Assembly (NCBI RefSeq): GCF_000027005.1
Contig: NC_012965.1
Span: 1,847,001-1,911,000, forward strand
Direction of reading: 5' to 3'
Source of the DNA: Komagataella phaffii GS115
Lineage: Eukaryota > Ascomycota > Pichiomycetes > Pichiales > Pichiaceae
Length of the DNA: 64,000 bases
The notes under the pieces: generated by a model
Database searches by the model: none
What the model was told of the DNA's origin: nothing
The model's input: only the letters and a program-made list of their open reading frames with translations
Part shown: positions 12,901 through 24,065 of the stretch, piece after piece
Numbering within the stretch: position 1 is the stretch's first letter
Layout: every line of letters begins with the position of its first letter
Made by a program: the position numbers and the translations under genes

Positions 12901-13797
12901 ATGTCTACCAATGAACATCAATTTTTATTAAAGGCCTTAGAGGAAGGGCTTCGTCTAGACGGAAGGAAACCCATGCAAATGAGGCCTCTGAACATCGAAG
13001 TTGGCCCTGACTATGGTCAGATGTTGGTCACCTTGGGGGATGCCAAGGTAGTCGTTCGCATATCTAGTGAAATTGTCACGCCCTATGAAGATAGACCCTT
13101 TGAAGGCATATTTCAAGTCAGCAGTGAGCTGGACGGTATGGGACACCCGTCCTTTAATGAAGCCTCACATAGGCAAGAAGAAGAAGTCATGCTGAGCCGT
13201 CTCATAGAAAAAGCTATAAGAAGATCAAATGCACTTGATCTGGAAAGTTTATGTATAATAGCAGGTCAGAAATGTTGGAGCGTACGAGCAGATGTTCATA
13301 TTATAGATTACGATGGCAATATGACTGATATAGTGTGTATTGGTGTTATTGCTGGATTGCTGCATTTTAAGAAACCAGACATTTCAATTAGGAATGGCAC
13401 AGTGATATTGCACGACATGTCGGAAAGGGAACCTGTTCCTTTATCTGTTCTCCACATTCCGATTTGTGTTACATTTCAAATATACAGCTCTGGATCCATG
13501 GAGGATAATGTCAAAGGTGATGGTAGAGAGTTCGTTATAGTAGATGCAACCTTGAAAGAAGAAGCTTTGACCCAGGGAACTATCACACTTACTTTAAACT
13601 CAAATAAAGAATTGTGTCAAATGTCCAAAAGCGGTGGAATCAACCTAGAAGTTGACGAGATATTATCATTAACCAACGAGGCCCAGATAATTGTTGATGA
13701 CTTTACCAAATATATCAAAGATACCATAAAGAAGGATGAAGAGCTGAGAGTGAATCCTCTGCAAAAAGAACTTCAAGTGGTGAACTCTAGAGAATAG
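12901..13797 (+). CDS. RRP45: Exosome core subunit Rrp45
   Basis: 298 residues (S. cerevisiae Rrp45 is 305). RNase PH-like fold without catalytic residues, one of the six ring subunits of the nuclear and cytoplasmic RNA exosome, which processes rRNA 3' ends and degrades RNA. Key matches are LRLDGRKPMQMRPL at the N-terminus, TPYEDRPFEGIFQVS, the EKAIRRSNALDLESLCI helix, GQKCWSVRADVHIIDYDGN and GLLHFKKPDI. Rrp42, Rrp43 and Rrp46 share the fold, but the YEDRPFEG and KCWSVRADVH wording is that of Rrp45/PM-Scl75. The start ATG 12901 directly precedes the conserved region. Confidence 0.95.
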   Translation: MSTNEHQFLLKALEEGLRLDGRKPMQMRPLNIEVGPDYGQMLVTLGDAKVVVRISSEIVTPYEDRPFEGIFQVSSELDGMGHPSFNEASHRQEEEVMLSRLIEKAIRRSNALDLESLCIIAGQKCWSVRADVHIIDYDGNMTDIVCIGVIAGLLHFKKPDISIRNGTVILHDMSEREPVPLSVLHIPICVTFQIYSSGSMEDNVKGDGREFVIVDATLKEEALTQGTITLTLNSNKELCQMSKSGGINLEVDEILSLTNEAQIIVDDFTKYIKDTIKKDEELRVNPLQKELQVVNSRE

Positions 13798-13870
13798 TGC
13801 ATAATATTACATACAGAACCTTGCTAGAACAATTGATTCGATGTTTTAATTAGAAGACATCAATAAATAA

Positions 13871-15944
<2,074 letters not shown>

Positions 15945-16370
15945 TTATTTCCTGCCCCATACAGGGATCTCCGAATCTGGAACCTTTTCAGCACCAGTAA
16001 GGTCAATAAACTGTGTCATAATATCTTCGCTGCGTTTGTTCTTGCAGTCGAACGTCTTCGAAGTTCCATCAGTGTAATTTATCACCAAACTAGCGGGAAC
16101 TTTGAGTGCTTCATCCTTGGACTCGACCTTGACTCTCTTGACGACAATGCACAGTTCCGGATTGTGAAATTGGATCGTCGGAAGGTTCCATTTCTTGAAC
16201 TGGTGGAGTCCCATGTGACCTTGTTGGACATTTTGTTTCAGAACTAACTCCAATCTGTTTACGGTAGCAGGGACCCTAACAGCACTATTTGGAAAGTTTG
16301 CAATGTTGTTCAATCTGGCAAACTGCCTTGTGAATCTGCCCGTGGGCAGTTTGGGAAACATCTGGGACAT
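15945..16370 (-). CDS. MRP49: Mitochondrial large-subunit ribosomal protein Mrp49 (mL61)
   Basis: 141 residues (S. cerevisiae Mrp49 is 137). The sequence fits the small thioredoxin-like L51/S25/CI-B8 fold. The diagnostic stretch is HQFKKWNLPTIQFHNPELCIVVKRV: a basic-aromatic segment, then LP-x-I-x-F-H-NP, common to this domain. The N-terminus is basic (KLPTGRFTRQFARLN), consistent with import and rRNA binding. MRPL38, also a mitochondrial large-subunit protein, lies 156 nt upstream on the same strand. Mrps25 and the complex I subunit B8 are family alternatives. Confidence 0.7.
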   Translation of the reverse strand: MSQMFPKLPTGRFTRQFARLNNIANFPNSAVRVPATVNRLELVLKQNVQQGHMGLHQFKKWNLPTIQFHNPELCIVVKRVKVESKDEALKVPASLVINYTDGTSKTFDCKNKRSEDIMTQFIDLTGAEKVPDSEIPVWGRK

Positions 16371-16526
16371 GATGATTTGAGTCGGTGATGAAAAGTTTTG
16401 AGGTTGGTAGCGAAATCTGACTACAATGCGATGGTTTCCCTCCTAAGAGCGAATCCGCCCAGTAAACCAACGGTAGAACCACCTATATTACTTCCTATTT
16501 ACAGCTTATATACTCATCACAACGTC

Positions 16527-16925
16527 CTACACGACCTTGGGCGCCAACGATACTATTTTGTTAAAGTTCTTGTCACGCAGCTCCTTGGCTACAACGCTAC
16601 TGATTCTGGTGGCTATGGGTTCATCATTCTTGTTCAACAGAACACATGCGTTATCATCAAATCTGATCACTGAACCATCTGGTCTCTGAGTTTCCTTCTT
16701 TGTTCTCACAATAACTGCCCGGACTATGTCTCCCCTTTTGACTCTGTTAGAAGCCGAAGCACCAGTGATCGTGGAAGTGGAAGGTCTGGCCTTCTGCACC
16801 ACACAGACAATCTTGTCTCCAATGGAAGCAAAGTTCTTCGGGTTCTTTCTCAACACCTTGATGCATTCAACCATCTGCGCACCAGAATTGTCGATGCATT
16901 TAAGCATCGTCTTAAGGTATATCAT
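16527..16925 (-). CDS. MRPL38: Mitochondrial ribosomal protein uL14m
   Basis: 132 residues from ATG at 16925, giving MIYLKTMLKCIDNSGAQ, which aligns residue by residue with the start of S. cerevisiae Mrpl38. The frame is open 57 codons further upstream to an ATG at 17096, but that extension (MAKNVSERR...) has no counterpart in the family. uL14 hallmarks are DNSGAQ, IGDKIVCVVQKARP, RVKRGDIVRAVIVRTKKE and RFDDNACVLLN. It binds the large-subunit rRNA near the inter-subunit face in mitochondria. It shares a 341-nt divergent region with the KRE9-like gene. Confidence 0.93.
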   Translation of the reverse strand: MIYLKTMLKCIDNSGAQMVECIKVLRKNPKNFASIGDKIVCVVQKARPSTSTITGASASNRVKRGDIVRAVIVRTKKETQRPDGSVIRFDDNACVLLNKNDEPIATRISSVVAKELRDKNFNKIVSLAPKVV

Positions 16926-17266
16926 TGTGGGTGTGAATGTTTTCCAGTGAGGTAATGAAAAAATGAGAAATTCGATACCTGAAATCTTAGAACTGGAGGA
17001 GCAGTAGAGGGAGAGGACTAGTGGGCGGAGGTGCCTCCGCGCTCCTTCCACGGTCATGTAGGTTTCTTTTCTTCTTTCGCTAACATTCTTTGCCAAGTTC
17101 TATTCTTAACACCATTTGTTTTGGGCGTGTACTAAGCAGCATCGCCTCACGCTGCTGAATATGAAATCTATCCTGTGCTATTCTGTCTTTCACTTTGTCA
17201 ACAACTGCAACCAGATCGAACACGAACGTGATTCCATTCGTTTACTTTCTCCATTCGACACTTCAA
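16926..17266. promoter_or_regulatory. Divergent region between MRPL38 and the KRE9-like gene
   Basis: These 341 nt hold the upstream regions of both genes. The reverse frame from MRPL38 stays open through the first 171 nt, which I read as chance. I see no clear TATA box or repeated element. Confidence 0.4.
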
Positions 17267-18061
17267 ATGTTTTGGTTATTGGTTTTGTCTCTTATCTCAC
17301 AAGCTTTAGCTGTCGTGGAGTTCACTAGCCCTGAAGGTGGTGAAACCTTCAGCGTCAGTGGTTCGACCGTAACTATCCCTATTGAGTTCAAAGATGATGA
17401 AAGCTTCCCCAGCATTGCAGATGCCAGTAACTTGGTTATCTCCTTATGTACTGGTCCAAATGGTGACATCAGCTGTTCCGAAATTGAGACCACTCCCCCC
17501 GCTGACCTTCTGTCGGGCTCCACGTATGAATACGATGCAAGCGTACTGGCAACATTTGGAAGAAGCGGAAGCTACTATTTACAGATATATTCCAAATACT
17601 CGGGTGGTTATGCCATCGTGTATTCTGATAGATTTTCCCTGCAGAGCATGACAGGTACTTTGACTCCTTCAGGTTCTGGTTCTCCTCCAGCAAACGACAT
17701 TTCCATGAGCAACGCACAAAATGCCGAGATATCCAAATCTTTTACCGTACCATACACCTTACAAACTGGTCGTACGCGGTATGCTCCCATGCAAACTCAA
17801 CCATCTGGCACTGTGTCCGCAACCGGTTGGACTAGAAGATACCCCACCAGCTCTGTTAGTTACTACTCTACACTAGTCCCTAGCCCAGCTGTGTATTCGA
17901 CCATAACTCCGGGGTGGGATTACTCATACACTTCTGCAGTTAACTTTGCCACACCCGCTCCTTACCCTTCACAGAACGGAGGATGGTATGCAGCCAGCAG
18001 ACGTATTAGCAGACCTTTCATTCAAGCTACTACTGCTCTACAACGCCGATGGGCCTACTGA
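17267..18061 (+). CDS. KRE9: Kre9/Knh1-family cell-wall beta-1,6-glucan assembly protein
   Basis: 264 residues from ATG 17267, chosen because it gives the signal peptide MFWLLVLSLISQALA; the frame extends upstream only from a TTG. The mature protein starts VVEFTSPEGGE. It has the Kre9/Knh1 N-terminal Ser-Thr/Ig-like domain (LVISLCTGPNGDISC) and the characteristic C-terminal Kre9 domain, with SKSFTVPYTLQTGRTRYAPMQ, WTRRYPTSSVSYYST and TITPGWDYSY. These proteins are O-mannosylated, secreted and needed for beta-1,6-glucan. KRE9 and KNH1 are paralogues in S. cerevisiae; I cannot decide between them, so the symbol stands for the family. Confidence 0.9.
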   Translation: MFWLLVLSLISQALAVVEFTSPEGGETFSVSGSTVTIPIEFKDDESFPSIADASNLVISLCTGPNGDISCSEIETTPPADLLSGSTYEYDASVLATFGRSGSYYLQIYSKYSGGYAIVYSDRFSLQSMTGTLTPSGSGSPPANDISMSNAQNAEISKSFTVPYTLQTGRTRYAPMQTQPSGTVSATGWTRRYPTSSVSYYSTLVPSPAVYSTITPGWDYSYTSAVNFATPAPYPSQNGGWYAASRRISRPFIQATTALQRRWAY

Positions 18062-18175
18062 GAAGTTCTGCCTCACTCTTAAAAACCATAGTAACAATGT
18101 ATATTTTATTTTACTCTACCACAATATTTTTTTCCCTGTTTCCTCTGCGGTACTGTACCTGCTGTGTTTCGAATA

Positions 18176-18487
18176 TCAATAAAACAGCTCACTGTGAGCA
18201 TGGACTTGTTGCACCAGTACTTTCAAGGCCCGCTCATCAAGTGCGTTACCCATGGAAGTTCTGCTGAACTCTTGCACACTGCCATCGTCTTTGACCTTGC
18301 CGACAAACTCGTAAAAGTAGCCATTTTGAAGATCCTCGTCTCTCTCACTTGCTAGGTTAACAGTCACCTTTCCATTCGACTCTACTTGCGCTGTTCGGGA
18401 ATCATGATGTACAACTTTACCTATAAGTTTAATTGGAGAGGTTGTAAACCGTCCCAGCACGGAAGCATCTACTCTGATGGCGTTCAT
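18176..18487 (-). CDS. RFA3: Replication protein A small subunit (Rpa14-type)
   Basis: 103 residues from ATG at 18487. Single OB-fold of the RPA small-subunit type, pairing with Rfa1 and Rfa2 on single-stranded DNA in replication and repair. Matches include the start RVDASVLGRF, IKLIGKV, the VESNGKVTVNL strand and YFYEFVGKV. An in-frame ATG at 18568 would add 27 residues, but homologues begin at the nearer site. MCB/SCB-like cell-cycle elements lie just upstream, as expected for an S-phase gene. The call rests on a short, divergent family, so confidence is moderate. Confidence 0.72.
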   Translation of the reverse strand: MNAIRVDASVLGRFTTSPIKLIGKVVHHDSRTAQVESNGKVTVNLASERDEDLQNGYFYEFVGKVKDDGSVQEFSRTSMGNALDERALKVLVQQVHAHSELFY

Positions 18488-18690
18488 ATCAGTTCTGGTT
18501 GTGAACGCGTTAGCTGTAATTGATTTGAAGAAGGGAATACGCGACAGACATAATTTTTTAGAAGACACTTAGTAGCGAGCCCTTCCACTGATGTTTTCTC
18601 TTCGTCTGTTAGACTCATCTATCAAAACCCTTCGCGAAATAGTAATACGTAGCACCAAGTTCCCTGACTTTCTTTTCAGTAATTTTCACT
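18488..18690. promoter_or_regulatory. RFA3-TRP3 divergent promoter with MCB/SCB-like sites
   Basis: ACGCGT, a perfect Mlu1 cell-cycle box, is at 18505-18510. TCGCGT on the minus strand (18539-18544) is a common variant. CGCGAAA, an SBF-type box, is at 18633-18639. A GACTCAT near 18612 is a partial Gcn4 site that might serve TRP3. All are motif matches. The ACGCGT lies only 18 nt before the chosen RFA3 start, so it would be in the leader. Confidence 0.5.
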
Positions 18691-20151
18691 ATGACTAAAC
18701 GAGTCCTTTTGATTGATAACTACGATTCCTTCACTTGGAACTTGTACCAGTATCTGTGCCAGGAGGGTGCCCATGTTGATGTGTATAGGAATGACGAGAT
18801 TACATTGGAGCAAGTCTCTCAACTGAATCCCGATGTTGTCGTCATCTCCCCAGGCCCTGGTCATCCAACAACTGATAGTGGAATTTCAGTAGACGTCATC
18901 AAGACATTCAAGGGTAAGATACCTATATTTGGTGTCTGCATGGGCCAGCAATGTATGATTGCAGCTTTCGGAGGTGTGGTAGAGTACGCTGGCGAGATTG
19001 TTCATGGGAAGACCAGCCCTATCGCTCATGACGGCAAAGGGCTGTTCCAACATATTCCGGACGGAGTGGTTGTGACGAGATATCACTCACTTGCTGCAGA
19101 GTCCAAAAGTTTACCTCCAGTACTAGAGGTCACTGCCAAAACTGATAATGGCATTATTATGGGCATAAGGCACAAAGAATATGTCATTGAAGGTGTACAA
19201 TTTCACCCAGAAAGTATTTTGACTGAAGAGGGTCACAGGATGGTAAGAAACATGCTGGAATACTCGACAGGTCTTTGGGAAACAAGCACCTCAAAAACTG
19301 AGCAGGCTAAAATACCTGAACCCAAGAAGTCTATATTGGATGAGATATTCGCAAAACGAATTCAAGATGTGGAGGCTCAGAAGAAGGTGCCTGGTAAAAG
19401 TTTGGAGCATTTGCAAAAATACATTGATTGGGGACTTGCACCCAAACAGATTGATTTCTATCAAAGATTGCAATCCACTATTTCACAAGGCAAGTCTGCA
19501 ATTTTAGCGGAGATCAAGAGAGCGTCCCCTTCTAAGGGAGATATTGATATTAACGCTAATGCAGCAGAACAGGCTGTCAAGTATGCCACTGCTGGATGTG
19601 CTGCCATTAGTGTGCTGACTGAACCCACCTGGTTTAAAGGAAATATTGACGACTTACGATATGCTCGCATTGCCATGGAAGGCATACCCAACAGACCGGC
19701 ACTTTTGCGAAAGGAGTTTATATTTGATCCCTATCAAATACTGGAAGCCAAGCTAGCCGGGGCAGACACTGTCCTTTTGATTGTGAAAATGCTAAGTGAT
19801 GAGACTTTGAAGTCTTTGTATAATTTTTCCCTAAGCCTTGGAATGGAACCCTTGGTAGAAGTGAACAATGAAACTGAGTTGAAAAGAGCATTGAAAATTG
19901 GAAGCAAGATTATTGGGGTGAACAATAGAAACTTGCACGATTTTGGAGTTGACTTGAACACAACTTCACAGATATCCACATTGATTATTGAAGACGATGG
20001 TGTGATTCTTATAGCCCTAAGTGGAATCTTTGGAACCAAGGAGACACTTCACTATCGATCGCAGAATGTTAAGGCATTTTTAATAGGAGAGGCCCTAATG
20101 AGAAGCAAAGACGCTTCTAGTTTTGTGAAGGAACTGGTTGAAACAGTCTAG
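18691..20151 (+). CDS. TRP3: Anthranilate synthase glutamine amidotransferase / indole-3-glycerol-phosphate synthase
   Basis: 486 residues, the fused fungal enzyme of tryptophan synthesis. Residues ~1-200 form a class I glutamine amidotransferase with nucleophile cysteine in FGVCMGQQC and His/Glu in VQFHPES; it feeds ammonia to the Trp2 subunit. After a linker (~205-235), residues ~240-486 are indole-3-glycerol-phosphate synthase: [46 protein letters not shown] and GEALMRS. The order matches S. cerevisiae Trp3 (484 aa). There is no PRAI domain, unlike the trifunctional TrpC of filamentous fungi. Confidence 0.97.
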   Translation: MTKRVLLIDNYDSFTWNLYQYLCQEGAHVDVYRNDEITLEQVSQLNPDVVVISPGPGHPTTDSGISVDVIKTFKGKIPIFGVCMGQQCMIAAFGGVVEYAGEIVHGKTSPIAHDGKGLFQHIPDGVVVTRYHSLAAESKSLPPVLEVTAKTDNGIIMGIRHKEYVIEGVQFHPESILTEEGHRMVRNMLEYSTGLWETSTSKTEQAKIPEPKKSILDEIFAKRIQDVEAQKKVPGKSLEHLQKYIDWGLAPKQIDFYQRLQSTISQGKSAILAEIKRASPSKGDIDINANAAEQAVKYATAGCAAISVLTEPTWFKGNIDDLRYARIAMEGIPNRPALLRKEFIFDPYQILEAKLAGADTVLLIVKMLSDETLKSLYNFSLSLGMEPLVEVNNETELKRALKIGSKIIGVNNRNLHDFGVDLNTTSQISTLIIEDDGVILIALSGIFGTKETLHYRSQNVKAFLIGEALMRSKDASSFVKELVETV

Positions 20152-20415
20152 GTTAGATAGTTTCAGAGGATTCTTGCTGATGACGGCAGCCTCACCAGGA
20201 TGTTGAGTGTGACATAGTTGAGTAGATATTAATTAAAACTACGCATTACGATCATCTTTTGATCCGCAAAGATGACATTGGATGCCAAGCTAGTTGAGTT
20301 ACGCCTGGATTATCTTTCATCTCTTCCTTACTGGCCATGTTTATGATGCGCGAATACATGTAGTAGATAAAACTGATCAAATCTCAATCCCATCTCATCC
20401 CTAGCAGTACCATAC

Positions 20416-21411
20416 ATGTCTGGCAGAGTCCTGCAGTTGTTGACAAAACGGTACAAAACACACATTCCGGCGCTTCTCCGAGCTAGAACCCTTCCAGCTA
20501 CTGATTCGGAAAAGTTCAAAATTCTAAGTGAGCTTGATGCAGTTTTGCGAGATGAATATGACAATTCCACATTCAAGCAATTAGAAGTTCATCACTTCCA
20601 AACTATTGATAGAGGATTAAATAAGCTACTGGATAGTAAGCCTGTATCAATCAAACAGTTCACTGCACCAGATAGTGTAGTTGAGCTAGCACAAGGCACT
20701 CAAAAGAGCTTGCAACAGAGGTGCCAATCGGTAAGACAGTTAAGCGAGGAACAGGTTCAGCAGTTTGTCAAGTTATGGCTCAGGAAACCAGGTAGAAAAG
20801 ACAAGCGGTTGGCTTTTGCTGCCGTGTTCAATAAGAATTTGCGAAATTCGTCTGCTATAGAGGCACTGATTTCGCATATCGCTCAAGCCCAAAGGGAGTG
20901 TAACATATGGAGAGGTCAGGACTACAACGACGTGGAAGTATCCATGTCAATACGATTGTACAAATGTAGGCGACAACTCAATAACGGTACAAAGGCTGAG
21001 TTGGCTGACATTGAGCTAGCTCGTATTTTTGAGACAAGATGGCTGCCATACATGGAGCAAGGCACACTATCAGAATATAGTAAACGCACCGCCATGCGTA
21101 CCTATTTTGCATTAGACAAGACAAATCAAAACAGACGGAAAGAAAGACTTTCTAGAGTGGTAGATCGCTTGACAGAGCACAACCGTTTCGATGACATATT
21201 TGCCCTGTGGCAGGTTGTGCCATTGGATTTGGTCCCTGAACTTGTGACGCTGCTGGCTGGCGTCCACCAGCATAAAAACTGTTACTCACCTTGGCAGGTA
21301 GCAATACTGGATGCCATCACTCGACGTAGTAACGATGAAAGAGCCCTTAACTCCCTACGAAGACGCACAGCAGATCTTACTCATCAAATGCATAATCTGC
21401 AACCTATATAA
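20416..21411 (+). CDS. Unrecognised basic protein, possibly mitochondrial
   Basis: 331 residues from ATG 20416; I do not recognise the family. The N-terminus (SGRVLQLLTKRYKTHIPALLRARTLP) is basic, free of acidic residues for its first ~30 positions and could be a mitochondrial presequence. The rest is Lys/Arg/Gln-rich and predicted helical, with LWLRKPGRKDKRLAFAAVFNKN near 115-135 and a basic segment NRRKERLSRVVDRL near 240. That would suit an RNA-binding or mitochondrial gene-expression factor, but this is a guess. It converges with the PKA gene, only 17 nt between stops. Confidence 0.65.
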   Translation: MSGRVLQLLTKRYKTHIPALLRARTLPATDSEKFKILSELDAVLRDEYDNSTFKQLEVHHFQTIDRGLNKLLDSKPVSIKQFTAPDSVVELAQGTQKSLQQRCQSVRQLSEEQVQQFVKLWLRKPGRKDKRLAFAAVFNKNLRNSSAIEALISHIAQAQRECNIWRGQDYNDVEVSMSIRLYKCRRQLNNGTKAELADIELARIFETRWLPYMEQGTLSEYSKRTAMRTYFALDKTNQNRRKERLSRVVDRLTEHNRFDDIFALWQVVPLDLVPELVTLLAGVHQHKNCYSPWQVAILDAITRRSNDERALNSLRRRTADLTHQMHNLQPI

Positions 21412-21428
21412 GACTTATGTATTAAAGA

Positions 21429-22766
21429 CTAAAAGTCCGGAAATAGATATCCAAACTCATCTTTACCCTGAACACCGTAATCGTATTCGTCTTCTGGATA
21501 ATGGTCAAATTGAGAACTGTCACCCACTCCTGATGGAATGTTCGGCTCATATGGAGTCTCTATATTTCCATTCAAGAGGTTCTCCCATACAACTTCTTGG
21601 AACCAAGCATGGGATTTGATGTCATATGATCCATTTTGAAGGTTCCCTAGTCTATACGTCACATCCTTAGTAATAAGTTTAGTAAGAAGGTCCCGTGAAT
21701 CCGCTTGGAAAAAAGAATCACCGGGAGGAAATCGCAATTCGCATCTAGTGATGTTCTCATACGTCTTCATAGGTGACTGGTCGTAAAAGGGAGTAGTTCC
21801 ACTCAACATCTCGTATATGAGGATTCCAAACGACCACCAATCAGCAGCTCTGTTGTATGGTTGCACTGCAATAACTTCAGGGGCGATGTAATCTGGAGTT
21901 CCGCAAAGAGTATAAGTTTTCAGTTTGACTTCTTTAGCAAACCCGAAATCTGTTAGTTTGATGTGTCCTGATTTGGTTAACAAAATGTTCTCTGGTTTAA
22001 GATCTCGATAAATGATATTATGTGAATGCAAATACTCCAATGCAAGAAATGCTTCAGCTGCATAAAACTTGGCGACTTGGTTTGGGAAGGTTTTGGATTT
22101 CCTAAGGAGTGAAAAAAGTTCCCCACCCTCAATATATTCCATCACCAGGAATATGCTCTTAGAGTCCTGAAATGTGCCCCACATACGTGTAATGAAGGGG
22201 TGTTGAACCATTGCAAGAATCTTTCGTTCATCGTTGGTATGTTCTATTTGTTTGGCTTTGGCTACTTGACGCTTACGCAATACCTTCATCGCGTAGTAAC
22301 GCCCATTATGGACGGATCGAACCAAATGCACCCTTCCGAAAGAGCCCGTTCCCAGGGTGCGTACCAGCCTGAAATCATTAATGTTATACTTGTCCTTGGT
22401 TACTCTAATCGATGGCTGCTCTGTGGATTCGCTTTCGCCCTGTTCTGTTTGTTCCTGTTCCTGTTGCTGTTGCTGTAGTTCTTTTTGCTGCTGCTCCTCC
22501 TTTTCAAGACGAAGCAATTGCCGTATGTGATGCTCCTGTATATACTTCTGTGTCTGAGGATCTTCATTACGATGATGCACAAGTAAATGTTGAAATCTCG
22601 AAGTGCTATCTGGTGGCGAGTGTTGCATTGAGTCTGATGGATACTCAGTAGGGTATACTGGAACAATAGGCATGCCGATCATATGTGATTGGGCAGGGGG
22701 CGTATTAGATTTTTGCGGCTCGTTGAGCTGCTGTATGGTGTTCAAGTGTACCTGATTATAGTCCAT
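21429..22766 (-). CDS. TPK2: cAMP-dependent protein kinase catalytic subunit
   Basis: 445 residues. The N-terminal ~125 residues are Gln-rich and probably disordered, including a run of Gln/Glu near 90-110, as in yeast Tpk proteins. The kinase domain (~131-390) has the glycine loop GTGSFGRV, the lysine of YYAMKVLRK, the catalytic loop [13 protein letters not shown], the activation-loop [12 protein letters not shown] and ADWWSFG. The AGC C-terminal tail ends in the hydrophobic motif FGYLFPDF. It would transmit glucose and cAMP signals once released from the Bcy1 regulatory subunit. The symbol TPK2 is chosen for the Gln-rich extension; TPK1 and TPK3 are not excluded. Confidence 0.93.
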   Translation of the reverse strand: MDYNQVHLNTIQQLNEPQKSNTPPAQSHMIGMPIVPVYPTEYPSDSMQHSPPDSTSRFQHLLVHHRNEDPQTQKYIQEHHIRQLLRLEKEEQQQKELQQQQQEQEQTEQGESESTEQPSIRVTKDKYNINDFRLVRTLGTGSFGRVHLVRSVHNGRYYAMKVLRKRQVAKAKQIEHTNDERKILAMVQHPFITRMWGTFQDSKSIFLVMEYIEGGELFSLLRKSKTFPNQVAKFYAAEAFLALEYLHSHNIIYRDLKPENILLTKSGHIKLTDFGFAKEVKLKTYTLCGTPDYIAPEVIAVQPYNRAADWWSFGILIYEMLSGTTPFYDQSPMKTYENITRCELRFPPGDSFFQADSRDLLTKLITKDVTYRLGNLQNGSYDIKSHAWFQEVVWENLLNGNIETPYEPNIPSGVGDSSQFDHYPEDEYDYGVQGKDEFGYLFPDF

Positions 22767-23015
22767 GACAGTAGCGTTGTGGAAGGTCGAAGATGAACTG
22801 ATTGTTGTTAGAAGGCAGTTTTTTTTTGTTGCGGAGTTGGCGAATGCAGAACGACATAAACAATCTTGGAGGTCGTTAGTACCAAAACTCCCTCGAGTGA
22901 GAAAATACAGCTCCGTCGCGAAATAGTTTAAACCATTAGAATTAGCATGTTCCTTGGGGTTTTCTCGTCCCCATTTTTAAGTAGGATCGAGTTTATACTT
23001 CTCATCCATCGTCTA

Positions 23016-23870
23016 ATGGGAAACTCTGTATCCACCAAAAGGTCATTGCCTCAAAGGGCAACGAAGGCCGCCACTCAGATCAAACCAGTAAAATTAGCAA
23101 AACCAACGAAAACTCCAACAAAGGCACCTACCTCTCAGAAAGATTCATTCGTCAAATTGGCTGAGAATCTTGTGAACAAAGACAATATAAGAGTCAGCAC
23201 AGAACAATTACCTTTCAACACTAATCATGAAGCTCTGACTTCACTGAGGGCCCGTGCCAAGGATGCTGAGGCCCATCGTGTGGAGGACGAGCAAAACACA
23301 GAAAAGGCGCCGAAAAAGAACTACCAAGCAAAGATAACGAATACGCACGAAGGAGGCTTAACTACAATACCACCCAGTCTACTTGCCGATCTGATTCGGG
23401 ACTGGCATACGTTAACCAACGCTTCAGCCGAAAAGAGTGGTGCTTTTGGAGATTCAAGTATTCACGACTTCGCTCTTAAACACAACTTGAATCAAAGAGT
23501 ATTGAAAGAAGAAATTGCGCCCGTGCTGAATATTGTAACAGAGCCCAGTTTGAGGATTGAACTACCGAAAAACTATGGCAAGCTGCAAGATGAGAAAGAC
23601 AATAGCCACGACTTTCGAGTAAGAGATATGAATGATGAGATCAATAAGCTGCGTGCAGCAGAAGAAGAAGAACGCCGAGCTGAACAAAACCGAGCGAAAG
23701 AAGCCCAATCTGCAGATTTGGCGGACGTGCTTAATTCAACCCTTGAAAGTGTTCTAGATAACGGTGAGAATGTCCGCTCAACAAGGATTGGGGGCTCTGG
23801 TACAGCGGTCGGGTCGACTCCAAGAGAGAGGCACATCAGAAGCCACGATGAAGTCAAACGTCGGCTGTAA
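23016..23870 (+). CDS. Putative N-myristoylated protein of unknown function
   Basis: 284 residues from ATG 23016. This start gives MGNSVSTKRS, a strong N-myristoylation signal (Gly2, Ser6, basic residues after); an upstream in-frame ATG at 22947 would bury it. The next ~45 residues are Lys/Thr/Pro-rich, as in proteins that attach to membranes by a lipid plus a basic patch. The middle contains IHDFALKHNLNQRVLKEEIAPVLNIV and the C-terminal third is a charged, Glu/Arg-rich helix (EINKLRAAEEEERRAEQNR) that may form a coiled coil. I do not recognise the family. It diverges from the PKA gene over ~250 nt. Confidence 0.7.
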   Translation: MGNSVSTKRSLPQRATKAATQIKPVKLAKPTKTPTKAPTSQKDSFVKLAENLVNKDNIRVSTEQLPFNTNHEALTSLRARAKDAEAHRVEDEQNTEKAPKKNYQAKITNTHEGGLTTIPPSLLADLIRDWHTLTNASAEKSGAFGDSSIHDFALKHNLNQRVLKEEIAPVLNIVTEPSLRIELPKNYGKLQDEKDNSHDFRVRDMNDEINKLRAAEEEERRAEQNRAKEAQSADLADVLNSTLESVLDNGENVRSTRIGGSGTAVGSTPRERHIRSHDEVKRRL

Positions 23871-24065
23871 AACCATCCATCCCCATTTTAGGCAAAAGAA
23901 GAACTATTTCTGTATTCGTGACATGACTCTGCATATTGTCGCGCCATCCAGGCAAATTTCAGCTGCTGTTGCTACCTCCGTGCTGTACATATAATCTAAC
24001 ATATCCCAATTCCATTCAGTCTTCTTATTCACCGCTTAACTAGTTTTCCCCAACTCTCAAACCCA

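Noticed and set aside
16926..17096. 57-residue N-terminal extension of MRPL38
   Set aside because: No counterpart in uL14m proteins, whose N-terminus matches the ATG at 16925.
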